A program made the position numbers and the translations under genes. Below are positions 37,372-45,937 of a stretch of DNA of 64,000 bases, in pieces (within the stretch, counting starts at the first letter, position 1; each line of letters begins with the position of its first letter). The notes beneath the pieces are model-generated. The model did no database searches and had not been told where the DNA came from. It saw only the letters and a program-made list of their open reading frames with translations. The stretch is from Gephyromycinifex aptenodytis (GTDB lineage: Bacteria > Actinomycetota > Actinomycetes > Actinomycetales > Dermatophilaceae). The DNA is taken from NCBI RefSeq assembly GCF_012277275.1, contig NZ_CP051155.1, positions 3,385,784 through 3,449,783 on the forward strand. Direction: 5' to 3'.

Positions 37372-38118
37372 ATGAGCACCACCAACCCTGCTGCGCCCCT
37401 CGAACTCCTCCCGGCCGTCGATGTCGTCGACGGGCGTGCCGTGCAACTGGTGCAGGGCATCGCCGGCACCGGAGGCGAGTTCGGCGACCCGTTGCAGGCC
37501 GCCTTGGCGTGGCAGCGGGCCGGCGCGCAATGGCTGCACCTGGTCGACCTGGACGCGGCTTTCGGACGCGGGGACAACGCGGAGTTGCTGGCCTCGATCG
37601 TCCAGCAGGTCGAGATGGATGTGGAACTCTCCGGCGGGATCCGTGACACCACCACCCTGGAGCGAGCGCTTGCCACCGGCTGCCGCCGGGTCAACATCGG
37701 CACCGCAGCTCTGGAGAACCCGGAGTGGACCGCGCAGGCCATCGCCGATCACGGGGATCGGGTGGCGATCGGTCTGGACGTGCGCGGCACGACGCTGGCG
37801 GCGCGCGGCTGGACCCGAGACGGCGGCGACCTGTGGGAGACCTTGGCCCGGTTGGACCGCGAGGGCTGCGCTCGCTACGTGCTGACCGACGTCGACAAGG
37901 ACGGCATGCTCGCCGGGCCGAACTTGGCACTGCTGAAGCAGGTGTGTGCCGCCACCGACCGCCCCGTGGTCGCCTCCGGGGGCGTATCGACGCTGGAGGA
38001 TATTCGGGCACTTCGCGAACTGGTCGATCTCGGGGTGGAAGGTGCGATCATCGGCTCCGCCTTGTACAAGGGCACCTTCACCCTGGAAGAGGCGTTGGTG
38101 GAGGCCAGCCGCTCGTGA
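37372..38118 (+). CDS. priA: Phosphoribosyl isomerase PriA (HisA/TrpF bifunctional)
   Basis: TIM-barrel isomerase. In actinobacteria the HisA orthologue is usually PriA, which serves both histidine (ProFAR isomerase) and tryptophan (PRA isomerase) synthesis; that assignment is inferred from the phylum. 248 aa with an AGGAG box 7-8 nt before ATG 37372. The catalytic Asp residues are predicted in [13 protein letters not shown] (N-terminus) and [10 protein letters not shown]. Phosphate-binding loops SGGIRD and ASGGVST are present. It ends in a GTGA overlap with the next gene. Confidence 0.94.
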   Translation: MSTTNPAAPLELLPAVDVVDGRAVQLVQGIAGTGGEFGDPLQAALAWQRAGAQWLHLVDLDAAFGRGDNAELLASIVQQVEMDVELSGGIRDTTTLERALATGCRRVNIGTAALENPEWTAQAIADHGDRVAIGLDVRGTTLAARGWTRDGGDLWETLARLDREGCARYVLTDVDKDGMLAGPNLALLKQVCAATDRPVVASGGVSTLEDIRALRELVDLGVEGAIIGSALYKGTFTLEEALVEASRS

Positions 38119-38960
38119 GTACCGACAGCGCTGGACAGCCCTTCGCCGGTAGGGAACTGCGCGAATCCGGGTTCGCTGATGATCGCGGCGACTCCGATCC
38201 GCGAGTGTTGCAGGCCTTGCGCGCTTTGCAGGCTCAACCGGGCAACGAGCGTGAGGCCGCGCTGCTGCAGACCTTGGCGGGGACGCGGCTCATCGTGCCG
38301 GTCGTCACCGCCCCCGGCGGCGCGCAGGTGTGGCATCACGGCGGGGGTGACGAAGATGAACACCCGGCGGGGGGATCGGGCGCCGGTGCCGGTCACCATG
38401 AGACACCACCGCCTGAGGTGTCCGGCGGGGCGGAGATGGCCACCGTGGTCTTGACCGCCCCCGACGGCCGCCGCGCGCTGCCGGTCTTCACCGGCGTGGA
38501 GACGATGAAGGTCTGGGACGAGTCCGCTCGGCCCGTTCCGGTGCAGGCGCTGGACGTGGCCCGCTCCAGCATTGAGGACGGCTGCGACACGATGCTCCTG
38601 GACCTGGATTCCCCGCACGCCGCGGCGCTGCGGCTCTCGCACGTCTGGGCATTAGCTCAGGAACGGACCTGGCAACCCGGTCACGCCGACCAGGTGGTGC
38701 GCCTGGCGGTAGCCGAAGCAGCTCAGGGCTTGGCTGGGTTGGTCCGCGCCGAGGTCGAGGATGGCAGTCAGTTGCACGGGCCCGGTGTGCTGCGACTCGT
38801 TCTCCTGCTGCGGGCTGGCCTGAGCCACGAGGAGGTCGACCACATCGTGCACAGCATGGGGGAGGCCCTCGCTCGGGATCCCGAGGTGCGCATCCGGGTC
38901 GACGACCTCGCCGTCGTGGTGCATCAGGCCGAGGCCGCCGCGCCGAACCTGGCGAACTGA
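38115..38960 (+). CDS. SseB family protein
   Basis: Protein of 281 aa with an SseB-type N-terminal domain; the family is widespread near his and infC genes in actinobacteria and has no established function there. It starts on GTG 38115, overlapping priA (GTGA). Residues 30-150 contain the SseB pattern [11 protein letters not shown]...[27 protein letters not shown]; a glycine/acidic/His-rich loop (about 75-103) interrupts it. The C-terminal 120 residues are helical and unassigned. Likely co-transcribed with the his genes. Confidence 0.85.
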   Translation: MSTDSAGQPFAGRELRESGFADDRGDSDPRVLQALRALQAQPGNEREAALLQTLAGTRLIVPVVTAPGGAQVWHHGGGDEDEHPAGGSGAGAGHHETPPPEVSGGAEMATVVLTAPDGRRALPVFTGVETMKVWDESARPVPVQALDVARSSIEDGCDTMLLDLDSPHAAALRLSHVWALAQERTWQPGHADQVVRLAVAEAAQGLAGLVRAEVEDGSQLHGPGVLRLVLLLRAGLSHEEVDHIVHSMGEALARDPEVRIRVDDLAVVVHQAEAAAPNLAN

Positions 38961-39147
38961 GCCTGCACGAGAAGCCGGTTCTGCGGAAGCCGGCCGCTAC
39001 GCAACGGTAGGGTCGCTCCTTACCAGTGGCGGGGCAGTGCCGGGCAGAGGCAGGGTAGGGCGTCGGCGTTCGTCAGGGCGGCGCGGTCCTTGGCTCGGCT
39101 CGAAGAGCATCTGGCGTGCAGACACCACACCGAGAGGAAGGTGGCGC

Positions 39148-39705
39148 GTGAGTCAACTGTGGGACGAGATCGGGATCACCCAGCCGGCGGCGCTTGCCAC
39201 CGTGCTCACGACGACCGTCATGTACCTGATCGCGGTGGGGATCCTGCGCCGCTACGGTCAACGCTTCGCCGCCAGCCCCTCCAGCCTGGATATGGCTACC
39301 GCCGCGGTGCTCGGTGCGGTGATCGGGCGGACCATGCTGGGGCCGCGTCCCACCTTGGCTGGTGGGCTGCTCGCACTGGCCACCCTGGTGATCCTGGAAG
39401 GAAGCCTGAGCGCGATGCGCGCCCATCCGCCCATCGCTCGGCGACACGGTGGTAAAGCGGTGCTGCTGATGGCAGGGGCTAAGCCGTTGATCCCGGTGTT
39501 GCGCCGCTACGGGCTGCGGGAAATGGATCTGTGGGCCATCCTGCGCCAAAAAGGGATCGCGCAGCGTAGCGAGGTGGCCGCGGTGATCTTGGAGCCGGAC
39601 GGGCGGATGAGTGTTCTGGCGCGCACCGAGAGTGGCTTGGACCCAGCGATCCTGTACGGGGTTCGCGGCGCTGAGGCGATGCCGCCGGATCTTTTTGCTT
39701 CCTGA
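39148..39705 (+). CDS. DUF421 (YetF-like) membrane protein
   Basis: Membrane protein of the DUF421/YetF family; Bacillus members (SpoVAEa, YetF types) are poorly understood. 185 aa from GTG 39148 with an AGGAAGG box 7 nt upstream. Three hydrophobic helices (about residues 12-32, 47-65 and 67-85) precede the soluble domain with KPLIPVLRRYGLREMDLWAILRQKGIAQ and the VAAVILEPDGRMSVL strand typical of the family. The 187-nt gap before it holds no other gene. Confidence 0.85.
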   Translation: MSQLWDEIGITQPAALATVLTTTVMYLIAVGILRRYGQRFAASPSSLDMATAAVLGAVIGRTMLGPRPTLAGGLLALATLVILEGSLSAMRAHPPIARRHGGKAVLLMAGAKPLIPVLRRYGLREMDLWAILRQKGIAQRSEVAAVILEPDGRMSVLARTESGLDPAILYGVRGAEAMPPDLFAS

Positions 39706-39785
39706 CGCCGAGCCGGTCTCGCGTCCCCGAATCGGTCTGTGACCTGCTGGTTCGCGGGTCCTGATTTACGTGGGACGCTTGCTCG

Positions 39786-41066
39786 GTGGCGGTGAATTCT
39801 TATCGGCCTGTGCTTGACGTGCCAGGCGTGCGGCTCGTGTTGGCGTTGGGGTTGCTCGTGCGCATTCCCATCTTCGCCAGCAGCATCCTGTTGACCCTGC
39901 ATGTGGTCTCCGCGCTGGGGCGCAGTTACCAGGGAGCCGGCCTGGTCGCCGGTTGTGCAACCGTCGCGCTGGCCATCAGCGGCCCCTGGCGAGGCCGCCT
40001 GCTGGACCGTCTCGGCCTGCGCCGCGTGGTGCTTCCCTCGTTACTCATCACCGGTGTCTGCTGGTCGATTGCGCCGTTCATGAGTTACTGGCCGTTGCTG
40101 GGGCTGGCGACGCTGGCGGGGTTGTTCGCCGTTCCGGTTTTTCCCATCACTCGGCAGGCATTGCTGGTTCTGGTCCCGGATGAGAGTCGCCGCGCGGCGC
40201 TCTCGCTGGACTCGGTGTGTGTGGAGATGGCCTACATCATCGGCCCGCTCTTGGCGGTGTGGCTTTCGACGTCGTGGCCGACGTCGTGGGCGCTGCTGAC
40301 GCTTCAGCTTGCCGGGGTGGGGGCCGGCGCGGTGTTGTGGTTCCTCAACCCACCGCTGCGCAGCCGCCCGAGTGACCCGCAACTCGGTTCTGCTGCTGCG
40401 ACCGCAGCGTGCGCGGTGGGTGCGTCCATGGCTGAGCCTGCCCGCGCAGCCGGCACGATTGCGGATCCCGGCGCGGCGGCCGGTTCGGCCCGGTGGTTCA
40501 CCCCGCGGCTGTTCCTGGTGTGCGCTGCTGCCGCCTGTACCACCTTTGTCGTTGTCGGTGCGGAAATCGCGATGATCGCCGCTATGCGTGGTTTCGGGGC
40601 GCAGTCCGCGTTGGGCTTGGTGTTGGCCGCCAGCGGCGCCGGCTCCTTGATCGGGGGACTGTTCTACGGCGCTCAGGGGCGCGCGGTGCCGTCCCTGTGG
40701 TTGCTGGGGGGATTGGCTTGCATCAACCTGCCGTTGGCGATGGCTTCCGGCCCGTACTCGCTGACGGCTTTCAGTTTCTTCGCGGGCCTGCTGTGCGCGC
40801 CCACGATCACGGCAACGGTTGATGAGATGGCGCGCATCGTCCCGGAGCGCGTGCGTGGGGAGGCCATGGGCTGGCACGGTTCATTCCTGACCTCGGGTTC
40901 GGCGGCCGGGGCGCCGGCTATCGGTGCGGCCATCGACATCGCAGGGCCAGCCGCGGGCTTCCTGACCGCCGGCGGGGTCGGGCTTGCGTTGGCACTGGGG
41001 GGCGGGGCCTTCATCCACTTGCGTCGGCGGCGATTGCGGAAGATCCGAGCCCGGCTGGTAGCATGA
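39786..41066 (+). CDS. MFS transporter
   Basis: Major facilitator superfamily transporter with about twelve hydrophobic helices, 426 aa from GTG 39786 (GTG 39792 also possible). The motif GRLLDRLGLRRVVLP between helices 2 and 3 is the MFS signature A. A polar, Ala-rich central loop (about residues 195-235) separates the halves. Drug- or sugar-efflux-like members share this layout; the substrate cannot be told. No regulator sits beside it. Confidence 0.88.
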   Translation: MAVNSYRPVLDVPGVRLVLALGLLVRIPIFASSILLTLHVVSALGRSYQGAGLVAGCATVALAISGPWRGRLLDRLGLRRVVLPSLLITGVCWSIAPFMSYWPLLGLATLAGLFAVPVFPITRQALLVLVPDESRRAALSLDSVCVEMAYIIGPLLAVWLSTSWPTSWALLTLQLAGVGAGAVLWFLNPPLRSRPSDPQLGSAAATAACAVGASMAEPARAAGTIADPGAAAGSARWFTPRLFLVCAAAACTTFVVVGAEIAMIAAMRGFGAQSALGLVLAASGAGSLIGGLFYGAQGRAVPSLWLLGGLACINLPLAMASGPYSLTAFSFFAGLLCAPTITATVDEMARIVPERVRGEAMGWHGSFLTSGSAAGAPAIGAAIDIAGPAAGFLTAGGVGLALALGGGAFIHLRRRRLRKIRARLVA

Positions 41067-41288
41067 ACGCAAGTCGGTCTCGTCATGCTCCGTCGCCGTT
41101 TCTGCTATCCACAGAAGCCCGACACCCGCTATGACGTGACACCCAAGAGAAGTCGTCTCACCACGCTTCCACCCGCGTCGACCGTCAGGTTGCCGGGTCC
41201 TTCGACCGGCCGAGAGGGGACAGCTGTACCCCGGCTCGGTGTGGCGCAGTCATAAGTGGCTGCTGCGCAACGGCTAGGTGTGGTGCTT

Positions 41289-41325
41289 AGGCTCTTCGTG
41301 GGTGTTTCCGCGAGGAGCCTTTTCT
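41289..41325 (+). promoter_or_regulatory. Terminator-like hairpin in the infC leader (candidate attenuator)
   Basis: AGGCTCTTCGTG (41289-41300), loop GGTGTTTC, CGCGAGGAGCCT (41309-41320), then TTTCTC. The 12-bp stem has two G-U pairs and a U-rich end, so it looks like an intrinsic terminator placed 66 nt upstream of infC. In Bacillus, infC-rpmI-rplT is controlled by L20 through leader attenuation; a similar mechanism here is inference. Confidence 0.55.
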
Positions 41326-41347
41326 CGTGGGATGCCGGTAGCGACCA

Positions 41348-41362
41348 CCCCGCTCGGCGGGG
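41348..41362 (+). promoter_or_regulatory. Short hairpin just before the infC ribosome-binding site
   Basis: CCCCGC-TCG-GCGGGG forms a 6-bp GC stem 11 nt before the AAGGAG box. It may affect ribosome access or mark part of an alternative leader fold. Confidence 0.4.
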
Positions 41363-41385
41363 CCTCACGAACGAAGGAGCACGAC

Positions 41386-42111
41386 ATCAGCGAACCTCGC
41401 ATCAACGACCGTATCCGGGTGCCTCAGGTCCGACTCGTCGGACCGAACGGCGAACAGGTCGGCATCGTCAAGATCGACGAGGCCCTGCGTTTGGCAGGGG
41501 AAGTGGACCTCGACCTCGTCGAGGTGGCGCCGATGGCCAACCCGCCGGTCTGCAAGCTCATGGACTTCGGCAAGTACAAGTACGAAGCTGCGCTTAAGGC
41601 CCGTGAGGCCCGTAAGAACCAGGTCAACACGGTCATCAAGGAGATCAAACTCCGCCCGAAGATCGACCCGCACGACTACGAGACCAAGAAGGGTCACGTC
41701 GTGCGGTTCCTCTCCGCGGGGGACAAGGTCAAGGTGACCATCATGTTCCGCGGTCGTGAGCAGTCTCGACCGGAGCTGGGTTTCCGGCTGCTTCAGCGTC
41801 TCGCTGAAGACGTCATCGAGCTCGGCTTCGTCGAGTCCTCGCCCAAGCAGGACGGCCGCAACATGGTCATGGTGCTCGGGCCCACGCGCAAGAAGGCCGA
41901 CGCCAAGGCGCAGCAGCGTCGTAAGCGCGACGAAGATGCCCGGGACAGCGCACGTGAACACGAACTCGCTCAGAAGCCGGCGCCGCAGGAAGCTTCCGAG
42001 GACCTCGTAGCGGCACCTGAGTCCCAGGACGCGCAGCCGGAGCACGCAGCGGCCCCTGAGACTCAAGACGCAGCTGAGAACCTGCAGACGCAAGACGCCG
42101 CGCAGGCCTGA
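41386..42111 (+). CDS. infC: Translation initiation factor IF-3
   Basis: Binds the 30S subunit and checks start codon selection. 241 aa if read from the ATC at 41386, chosen because it sits 6 nt after AAGGAG and gives the family N-terminus [11 protein letters not shown]; the ATG-type frame from 41278 runs through the leader hairpins. Non-standard AUU/AUC starts in infC allow autorepression, as known in E. coli. The N-domain, linker and C-domain ([13 protein letters not shown]) are complete. A 50-residue acidic Ala/Glu/Gln tail at the C-terminus makes it longer than the usual 180 aa. First gene of infC-rpmI-rplT. Confidence 0.93.
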   Translation: MSEPRINDRIRVPQVRLVGPNGEQVGIVKIDEALRLAGEVDLDLVEVAPMANPPVCKLMDFGKYKYEAALKAREARKNQVNTVIKEIKLRPKIDPHDYETKKGHVVRFLSAGDKVKVTIMFRGREQSRPELGFRLLQRLAEDVIELGFVESSPKQDGRNMVMVLGPTRKKADAKAQQRRKRDEDARDSAREHELAQKPAPQEASEDLVAAPESQDAQPEHAAAPETQDAAENLQTQDAAQA

Positions 42112-42158
42112 CGGCTCGTCACCAGACGTACATCGAACACCACAAGGAGAACGGCACC

Positions 42159-42353
42159 ATGCCCAAGATGAAGAGCCACAGCGGAGCCAAGAAGCGCTTC
42201 CGGATCACCGGCAAGGGCAAGGTCATGCGTGAGCAAGCCGGTGGCCGCCACCTGCTGGAGCACAAGTCGAGCAAGTTCAAGCGCAGCATCGCTAACGATG
42301 TGCCGCTCGCGGCTCCGGACGCCAAGAAGATCAAGAAGCTTCTCGGCAAGTAA
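42159..42353 (+). CDS. rpmI: 50S ribosomal protein L35
   Basis: 64 aa, matching the family length. The sequence MPKMKSHSGAKKRFRITGKG is the classic L35 N-terminus, followed by the basic HLLEHKSSKFKR stretch. It is preceded by a clear AAGGAG box and lies 47 nt after infC in the conserved infC-rpmI-rplT order. Confidence 0.98.
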   Translation: MPKMKSHSGAKKRFRITGKGKVMREQAGGRHLLEHKSSKFKRSIANDVPLAAPDAKKIKKLLGK

Positions 42354-42434
42354 GCGCCGCCCTCAACCTTTCGACACCACCACTTCCGTAGCCCCAGGTG
42401 AGGCGCGGGAGCTCGATCAGCAAGGAGTCATCAC

Positions 42435-42818
42435 GTGGCACGCGTGAAGCGGGCGGTCAACGCCCAGAAGAAGCGCCGGGTAGTTCTCGAGCGCGCCAGC
42501 GGCTACCGCGGGCAGCGGTCTCGCCTTTACCGCAAGGCCAAGGAGCAGGTCACTCACTCCCTCGGCTACGCCTACCGCGACCGTCGCGCTCGCAAGGGCG
42601 ACTTCCGTCGCCTGTGGATCCAGCGCATCAACGCGGCCGCCCGCGCGAACAACATGACGTACAACCGTTTCATCCAGGGCCTGAAGGCCGCTGAGGTGGA
42701 GGTCGACCGTCGCATGCTCGCCGAGATGGCCGTCAACGACCCCGAGGCCTTCGCCGCCCTGGTGGAGATCGCCCGGGCGAACGTTCCCGCGCAGACCGGC
42801 AGCACGGAAGCGGCCTGA
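42435..42818 (+). CDS. rplT: 50S ribosomal protein L20
   Basis: 127 aa from GTG 42435, preceded by AAGGAG. Contains the basic N-terminal arm ([15 protein letters not shown]) that binds 23S rRNA early in 50S assembly, then the globular domain ([20 protein letters not shown]). In Bacillus and E. coli L20 represses its own operon. Third gene of the infC operon. Confidence 0.98.
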   Translation: MARVKRAVNAQKKRRVVLERASGYRGQRSRLYRKAKEQVTHSLGYAYRDRRARKGDFRRLWIQRINAAARANNMTYNRFIQGLKAAEVEVDRRMLAEMAVNDPEAFAALVEIARANVPAQTGSTEAA

Positions 42819-42826
42819 AAGCCGTC

Positions 42827-43630
42827 GTGAACAACGAACGGGCCGGGGCCCGGCTCACCAACCCACGCGCAGAGCGCGTACGGAAGGTGGCGGCCCTGGC
42901 CCGTCGTGCTGTGCGGACCCGGGAGGGACTCTTCCTAGCCGAGGGGCCGCAGGCGGTGCGGGAAGCTGTGGCCTACCGCCCGGAGCTGGTCCGCGAGGTC
43001 TACGTCGACCCCCAGCGCTGCCCACAGCTTCATCAAGCCGCCGCCGAGGCCGGTCTTGCTGTGTACGAGGCCGCGCCGGAGGTGCTCAGCGCGATGTGTG
43101 ACACACAGGCCCCCCAGGGGATCATCGCCGTGTGTGAGCCGGTCGATGTGAGCCTGGAGTCGGTGCTGCCGAGCGCTGGTTATGTCGCCGTCCTGGCCCA
43201 GGTGCGTGACCCGGGCAATGCGGGCACGGTCTTGCGCGGTGCGGATGCAGCCGGGGCGGACGCCGTGATCTTCACCGACTCCAGCGTCGACGTGTACAAC
43301 CCCAAGGTGGTTCGCTCCACGGTGGGGTCGCTGTTCCATGTCCCGGTAGTGGTCGGGGTGGAGCTGGATTCAGTGCTGGCTCAGTGCCGCGCCGCCGGGG
43401 TGCGCTTGCTGGCCGCTGACGGTGCCGGTGATCGGGTGCTGCGCGATAGTCCTTTGCAAGGCCGACATGCCTGGGTCTTCGGAAACGAGGCGTGGGGTCT
43501 TCCGCAGCAGGTTCGGGCCCAGTGCGATGAGGTGGTGCGCGTCCCCATCTACGGCCAGGCCGAATCGCTCAATCTCGCGATGGCCGCGACGCTCTGCCTC
43601 TATGCCTCCGCGGACGCTCACCACCGCTGA
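42827..43630 (+). CDS. SpoU/TrmH-family RNA 2'-O-methyltransferase
   Basis: SPOUT-fold methyltransferase that uses SAM to methylate ribose in rRNA or tRNA. 267 aa from GTG 42827, 8 nt after rplT, so probably in the same transcript. The N-terminal domain is the SpoU substrate-binding fold (EGPQAVREAV). The three SPOUT motifs are clear: QVRDPGNAGTVLRGADAAG, WVFGNEAWGLP and ESLNLAMAATLCLY. The exact target nucleotide cannot be deduced; 23S rRNA is likely from the neighbours. Confidence 0.92.
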   Translation: MNNERAGARLTNPRAERVRKVAALARRAVRTREGLFLAEGPQAVREAVAYRPELVREVYVDPQRCPQLHQAAAEAGLAVYEAAPEVLSAMCDTQAPQGIIAVCEPVDVSLESVLPSAGYVAVLAQVRDPGNAGTVLRGADAAGADAVIFTDSSVDVYNPKVVRSTVGSLFHVPVVVGVELDSVLAQCRAAGVRLLAADGAGDRVLRDSPLQGRHAWVFGNEAWGLPQQVRAQCDEVVRVPIYGQAESLNLAMAATLCLYASADAHHR

Positions 43631-43660
43631 GTGAGGTTTTCCGCTACCGCAGGGTAGGGC

Positions 43661-43672
43661 TACAGTCGGAAC
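43661..43672 (+). promoter_or_regulatory. Leaderless -10 element of the PAS kinase gene
   Basis: TACAGT (43661-43666) ends 6 nt before GTG 43673. A small inverted repeat CTACC-GCAG-GGTAG (43645-43658) lies just upstream and could be an operator. Confidence 0.45.
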
Positions 43673-44785
43673 GTGAGCGTCCCGGCAGCCTTTGACAGCT
43701 CGGAGGACGGCTGCGACGCCGGTGAGATTTTCCAGGCCATGCCGGATGGTGTCCTCGTCGCCGATGCCGACGGGCGGGTCGTAGCGGTCAATCCTCGGGC
43801 CGCCCGTCTGATGGGCCGCGCTGCGCAGGACATTCGAGGCGAGCACATCACGCAGGCGCTTCCGCTACTGGATGCCAGCGGGCACTCCTGGTGGGAGTGC
43901 GTGGATCCGTGGGACGGTCTGGCCATTCGCACCGGGCACCGGGAACGCATGCTGCTGCTACCCGGGCGCGGGCAGGTGCTGGTGACCATGTCTTTTACTC
44001 GGCAGCGACGCAGCGGGCCGGTCACGCGGATCATCGTGGCGCTGCGAGACACCGATGCTCGCCGCCGGGCTGAGGCCGCCAACGCTGAACTCATCTCGTT
44101 GGTCGCCCACGAACTGCGTTCCCCACTGACCTCGGTGAAAGGCTTCTCCACCACCTTGCTGCGGCGCTGGGATCGTTTCAACGATGACCAGAAGCACCTG
44201 ATGATCGAGACCATCGAGGCAGATGCCGGGCGCCTGGCCCGGCTCATCCACGAGCTGCTCGACGTGTCGCGCCTGGACACTTCGCGGCTACGACTGGACC
44301 CCACCCGCATCGACCTGGTGTCGGTGATCGATGCTCAGGTCGCTCGTTTCGTCGCAGCCGGGTTGGACCGCGCCAGGTTCGATTGGAGCGCGCCGCCGGA
44401 GCCGATCTGGGTGCGCGCCGACCCCGATCGCCTCGATCAGGTGTTCACCAACCTGTTGGAGAACGCGATCCGGCACGGCGCCGGCACCGTGAGCCTGAGC
44501 GTCCAGTTGCTCACCGGCTGCGACGTACCGCGAGCGCAGGTGGCGATCGCCGATGAGGGCGAGGGCATCCGACCCGAGCACTACCCACTGGTTTTCACCA
44601 AGTTCTGGCACGGTTCGCGGCGCGGGAGCACCGGTCTGGGCCTGTATCTGGTCAAGGGTCTGATCGAGGCCCATCGCGGCTCGATCTGCGTAGACCGGGC
44701 GCCAGGTGGCGGAGCGTTGTTCCGCTTCACTCTGCCGCTGATCCCCTCCGAGGTGGGGCCGGCAGGCGCGGTCGAGTCCGCCTGA
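43673..44785 (+). CDS. PAS domain sensor histidine kinase (orphan)
   Basis: Two-component sensor of 370 aa without membrane helices, so probably cytoplasmic. A PAS domain (about residues 18-125, MPDGVLVADADGRVVAVNPRA) may sense a ligand or redox state. The phosphoacceptor is H146 in LVAHELRSPLTSVKGF. The ATPase has N-box NLLENAIRH, G1 ADEGEGI and G2 GSTGLGLYLV. No response regulator gene lies in the window. Its place between the rplT/methyltransferase pair and pheS recurs, as far as I recall, in other actinobacteria, hinting at a link to translation. Confidence 0.92.
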   Translation: MSVPAAFDSSEDGCDAGEIFQAMPDGVLVADADGRVVAVNPRAARLMGRAAQDIRGEHITQALPLLDASGHSWWECVDPWDGLAIRTGHRERMLLLPGRGQVLVTMSFTRQRRSGPVTRIIVALRDTDARRRAEAANAELISLVAHELRSPLTSVKGFSTTLLRRWDRFNDDQKHLMIETIEADAGRLARLIHELLDVSRLDTSRLRLDPTRIDLVSVIDAQVARFVAAGLDRARFDWSAPPEPIWVRADPDRLDQVFTNLLENAIRHGAGTVSLSVQLLTGCDVPRAQVAIADEGEGIRPEHYPLVFTKFWHGSRRGSTGLGLYLVKGLIEAHRGSICVDRAPGGGALFRFTLPLIPSEVGPAGAVESA

Positions 44786-44808
44786 AAACTGGGCAGTCGG
44801 CACCGCAC

Positions 44809-44821
44809 TAGGATGGTGGCC
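44809..44821 (+). promoter_or_regulatory. Leaderless -10 element of pheS
   Basis: TAGGAT (44809-44814) ends 7 nt before GTG 44822. It overlaps the ATG at 44813, which therefore would not be in the transcript if this promoter is used. Confidence 0.45.
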
Positions 44822-45937
44822 GTGTCTGGACCCAACACGTCATATGATCCCGTCGAGGTGAGCGCCCTCGATCCGCAGCAGATCGAGGCCGATGTCGAGG
44901 CTGCCCTGCAGGCATTCGCGCAAGCAGGTGACCTCGATGAACTGAAAACCGCGCGGTTGGCGCACGCGGGAGAGAAAAGCCCGCTGGCGCTGGCCAACCG
45001 GGAGATCGGCGCGCTACCGCCCAGCGCCAAGGCTGAAGCCGGTAAGCGGGTCGGTGCGGCTCGTGGCCGGGTCGGTAAGGCGCTCAAGGAGCGGCAGGCC
45101 CAACTGGAGGCCGAACGTGACGAGCGGATCCTGCGCGAGGAGTCGATCGATGTCACCGTGCGCGCACGGCGTCGTCCGAGCGGGGCGCGACACCCGTTGT
45201 CGTTGTTGAGTGAGCGCCTGCAGGACATTTTCGTCGGCATGGGCTGGGAGATCGCCGAAGGGCCTGAGTTAGAGGCCGAGTGGTTCAACTTCGACGCCTT
45301 GAACCTGCCCCCGGATCACCCCGCCCGCCAGATGCAGGACACCTTCTTCGTGGACCCGCCACAGGCAGGTTTGGTGTTGCGCACCCACACCTCTCCGGTT
45401 CAGGTGCGCAGCCTCCTGGAGCGCGGTGTGCCGTTGTACGTGGCGGTGCCAGGCAAGGTATTTCGCACCGACGAACTGGACGCCACGCACACCCCGGTGT
45501 TCCACCAGGTCGAGGGGTTGGCCGTGGATAAGGGCCTGACGATGGCGCACCTGAAGGGGACGCTGGACCACATGGCCGAGGCGTTGTTCGGGCCGGGCAC
45601 CGTGACCCGGTTGCGCCCGTCCTACTTCCCCTTCACCGAGCCCAGCGCGGAGATGGACTTCCGCTGCTTCGTCTGTCAGGGCGACTCGGCGCGCTCTTCC
45701 GGTTCAGCCGATCCGTGCCGCACCTGTGGCGGCACCGGATGGATCGAATGGGGTGGCTGCGGCATGGTGAACCGCAATGTGCTGCGGGCTGCCGGGGTCG
45801 AGGACCCGGAGTACACCGGTTTCGCCTTCGGGATGGGCATCGAGCGCACGCTGATGCTGCGCCACGGGGTGGCAGATATGCATGACATCGTCGAGGGCGA
45901 TATCCGCTTCTCGGCTCAGTTCGGATTGGAGGCCTGA
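44822..45937 (+). CDS. pheS: Phenylalanyl-tRNA synthetase alpha subunit
   Basis: Catalytic subunit of the (alpha-beta)2 PheRS that charges tRNA-Phe. 371 aa from GTG 44822, favoured by the -10 element; ATG 44813 in the same frame is the alternative and adds only 3 residues. An N-terminal coiled coil that contacts tRNA (about residues 15-95) precedes the class II core, with motif 2 ([19 protein letters not shown]) and motif 3 ([18 protein letters not shown]). A CxxC pair occurs in the [10 protein letters not shown] loop. The stop shares one base with the pheT ATG. Confidence 0.95.
   Translation: MSGPNTSYDPVEVSALDPQQIEADVEAALQAFAQAGDLDELKTARLAHAGEKSPLALANREIGALPPSAKAEAGKRVGAARGRVGKALKERQAQLEAERDERILREESIDVTVRARRRPSGARHPLSLLSERLQDIFVGMGWEIAEGPELEAEWFNFDALNLPPDHPARQMQDTFFVDPPQAGLVLRTHTSPVQVRSLLERGVPLYVAVPGKVFRTDELDATHTPVFHQVEGLAVDKGLTMAHLKGTLDHMAEALFGPGTVTRLRPSYFPFTEPSAEMDFRCFVCQGDSARSSGSADPCRTCGGTGWIEWGGCGMVNRNVLRAAGVEDPEYTGFAFGMGIERTLMLRHGVADMHDIVEGDIRFSAQFGLEA

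Larger units (their letters stand above)
41067..41385 (+). other. infC leader region
   Basis: This 319-nt gap between the MFS gene and infC has no gene. It contains a terminator-like hairpin at 41289-41325, a small hairpin at 41348-41362 and the infC ribosome-binding site (AAGGAG, 41374-41379). The promoter is not clear to me. Confidence 0.6.
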
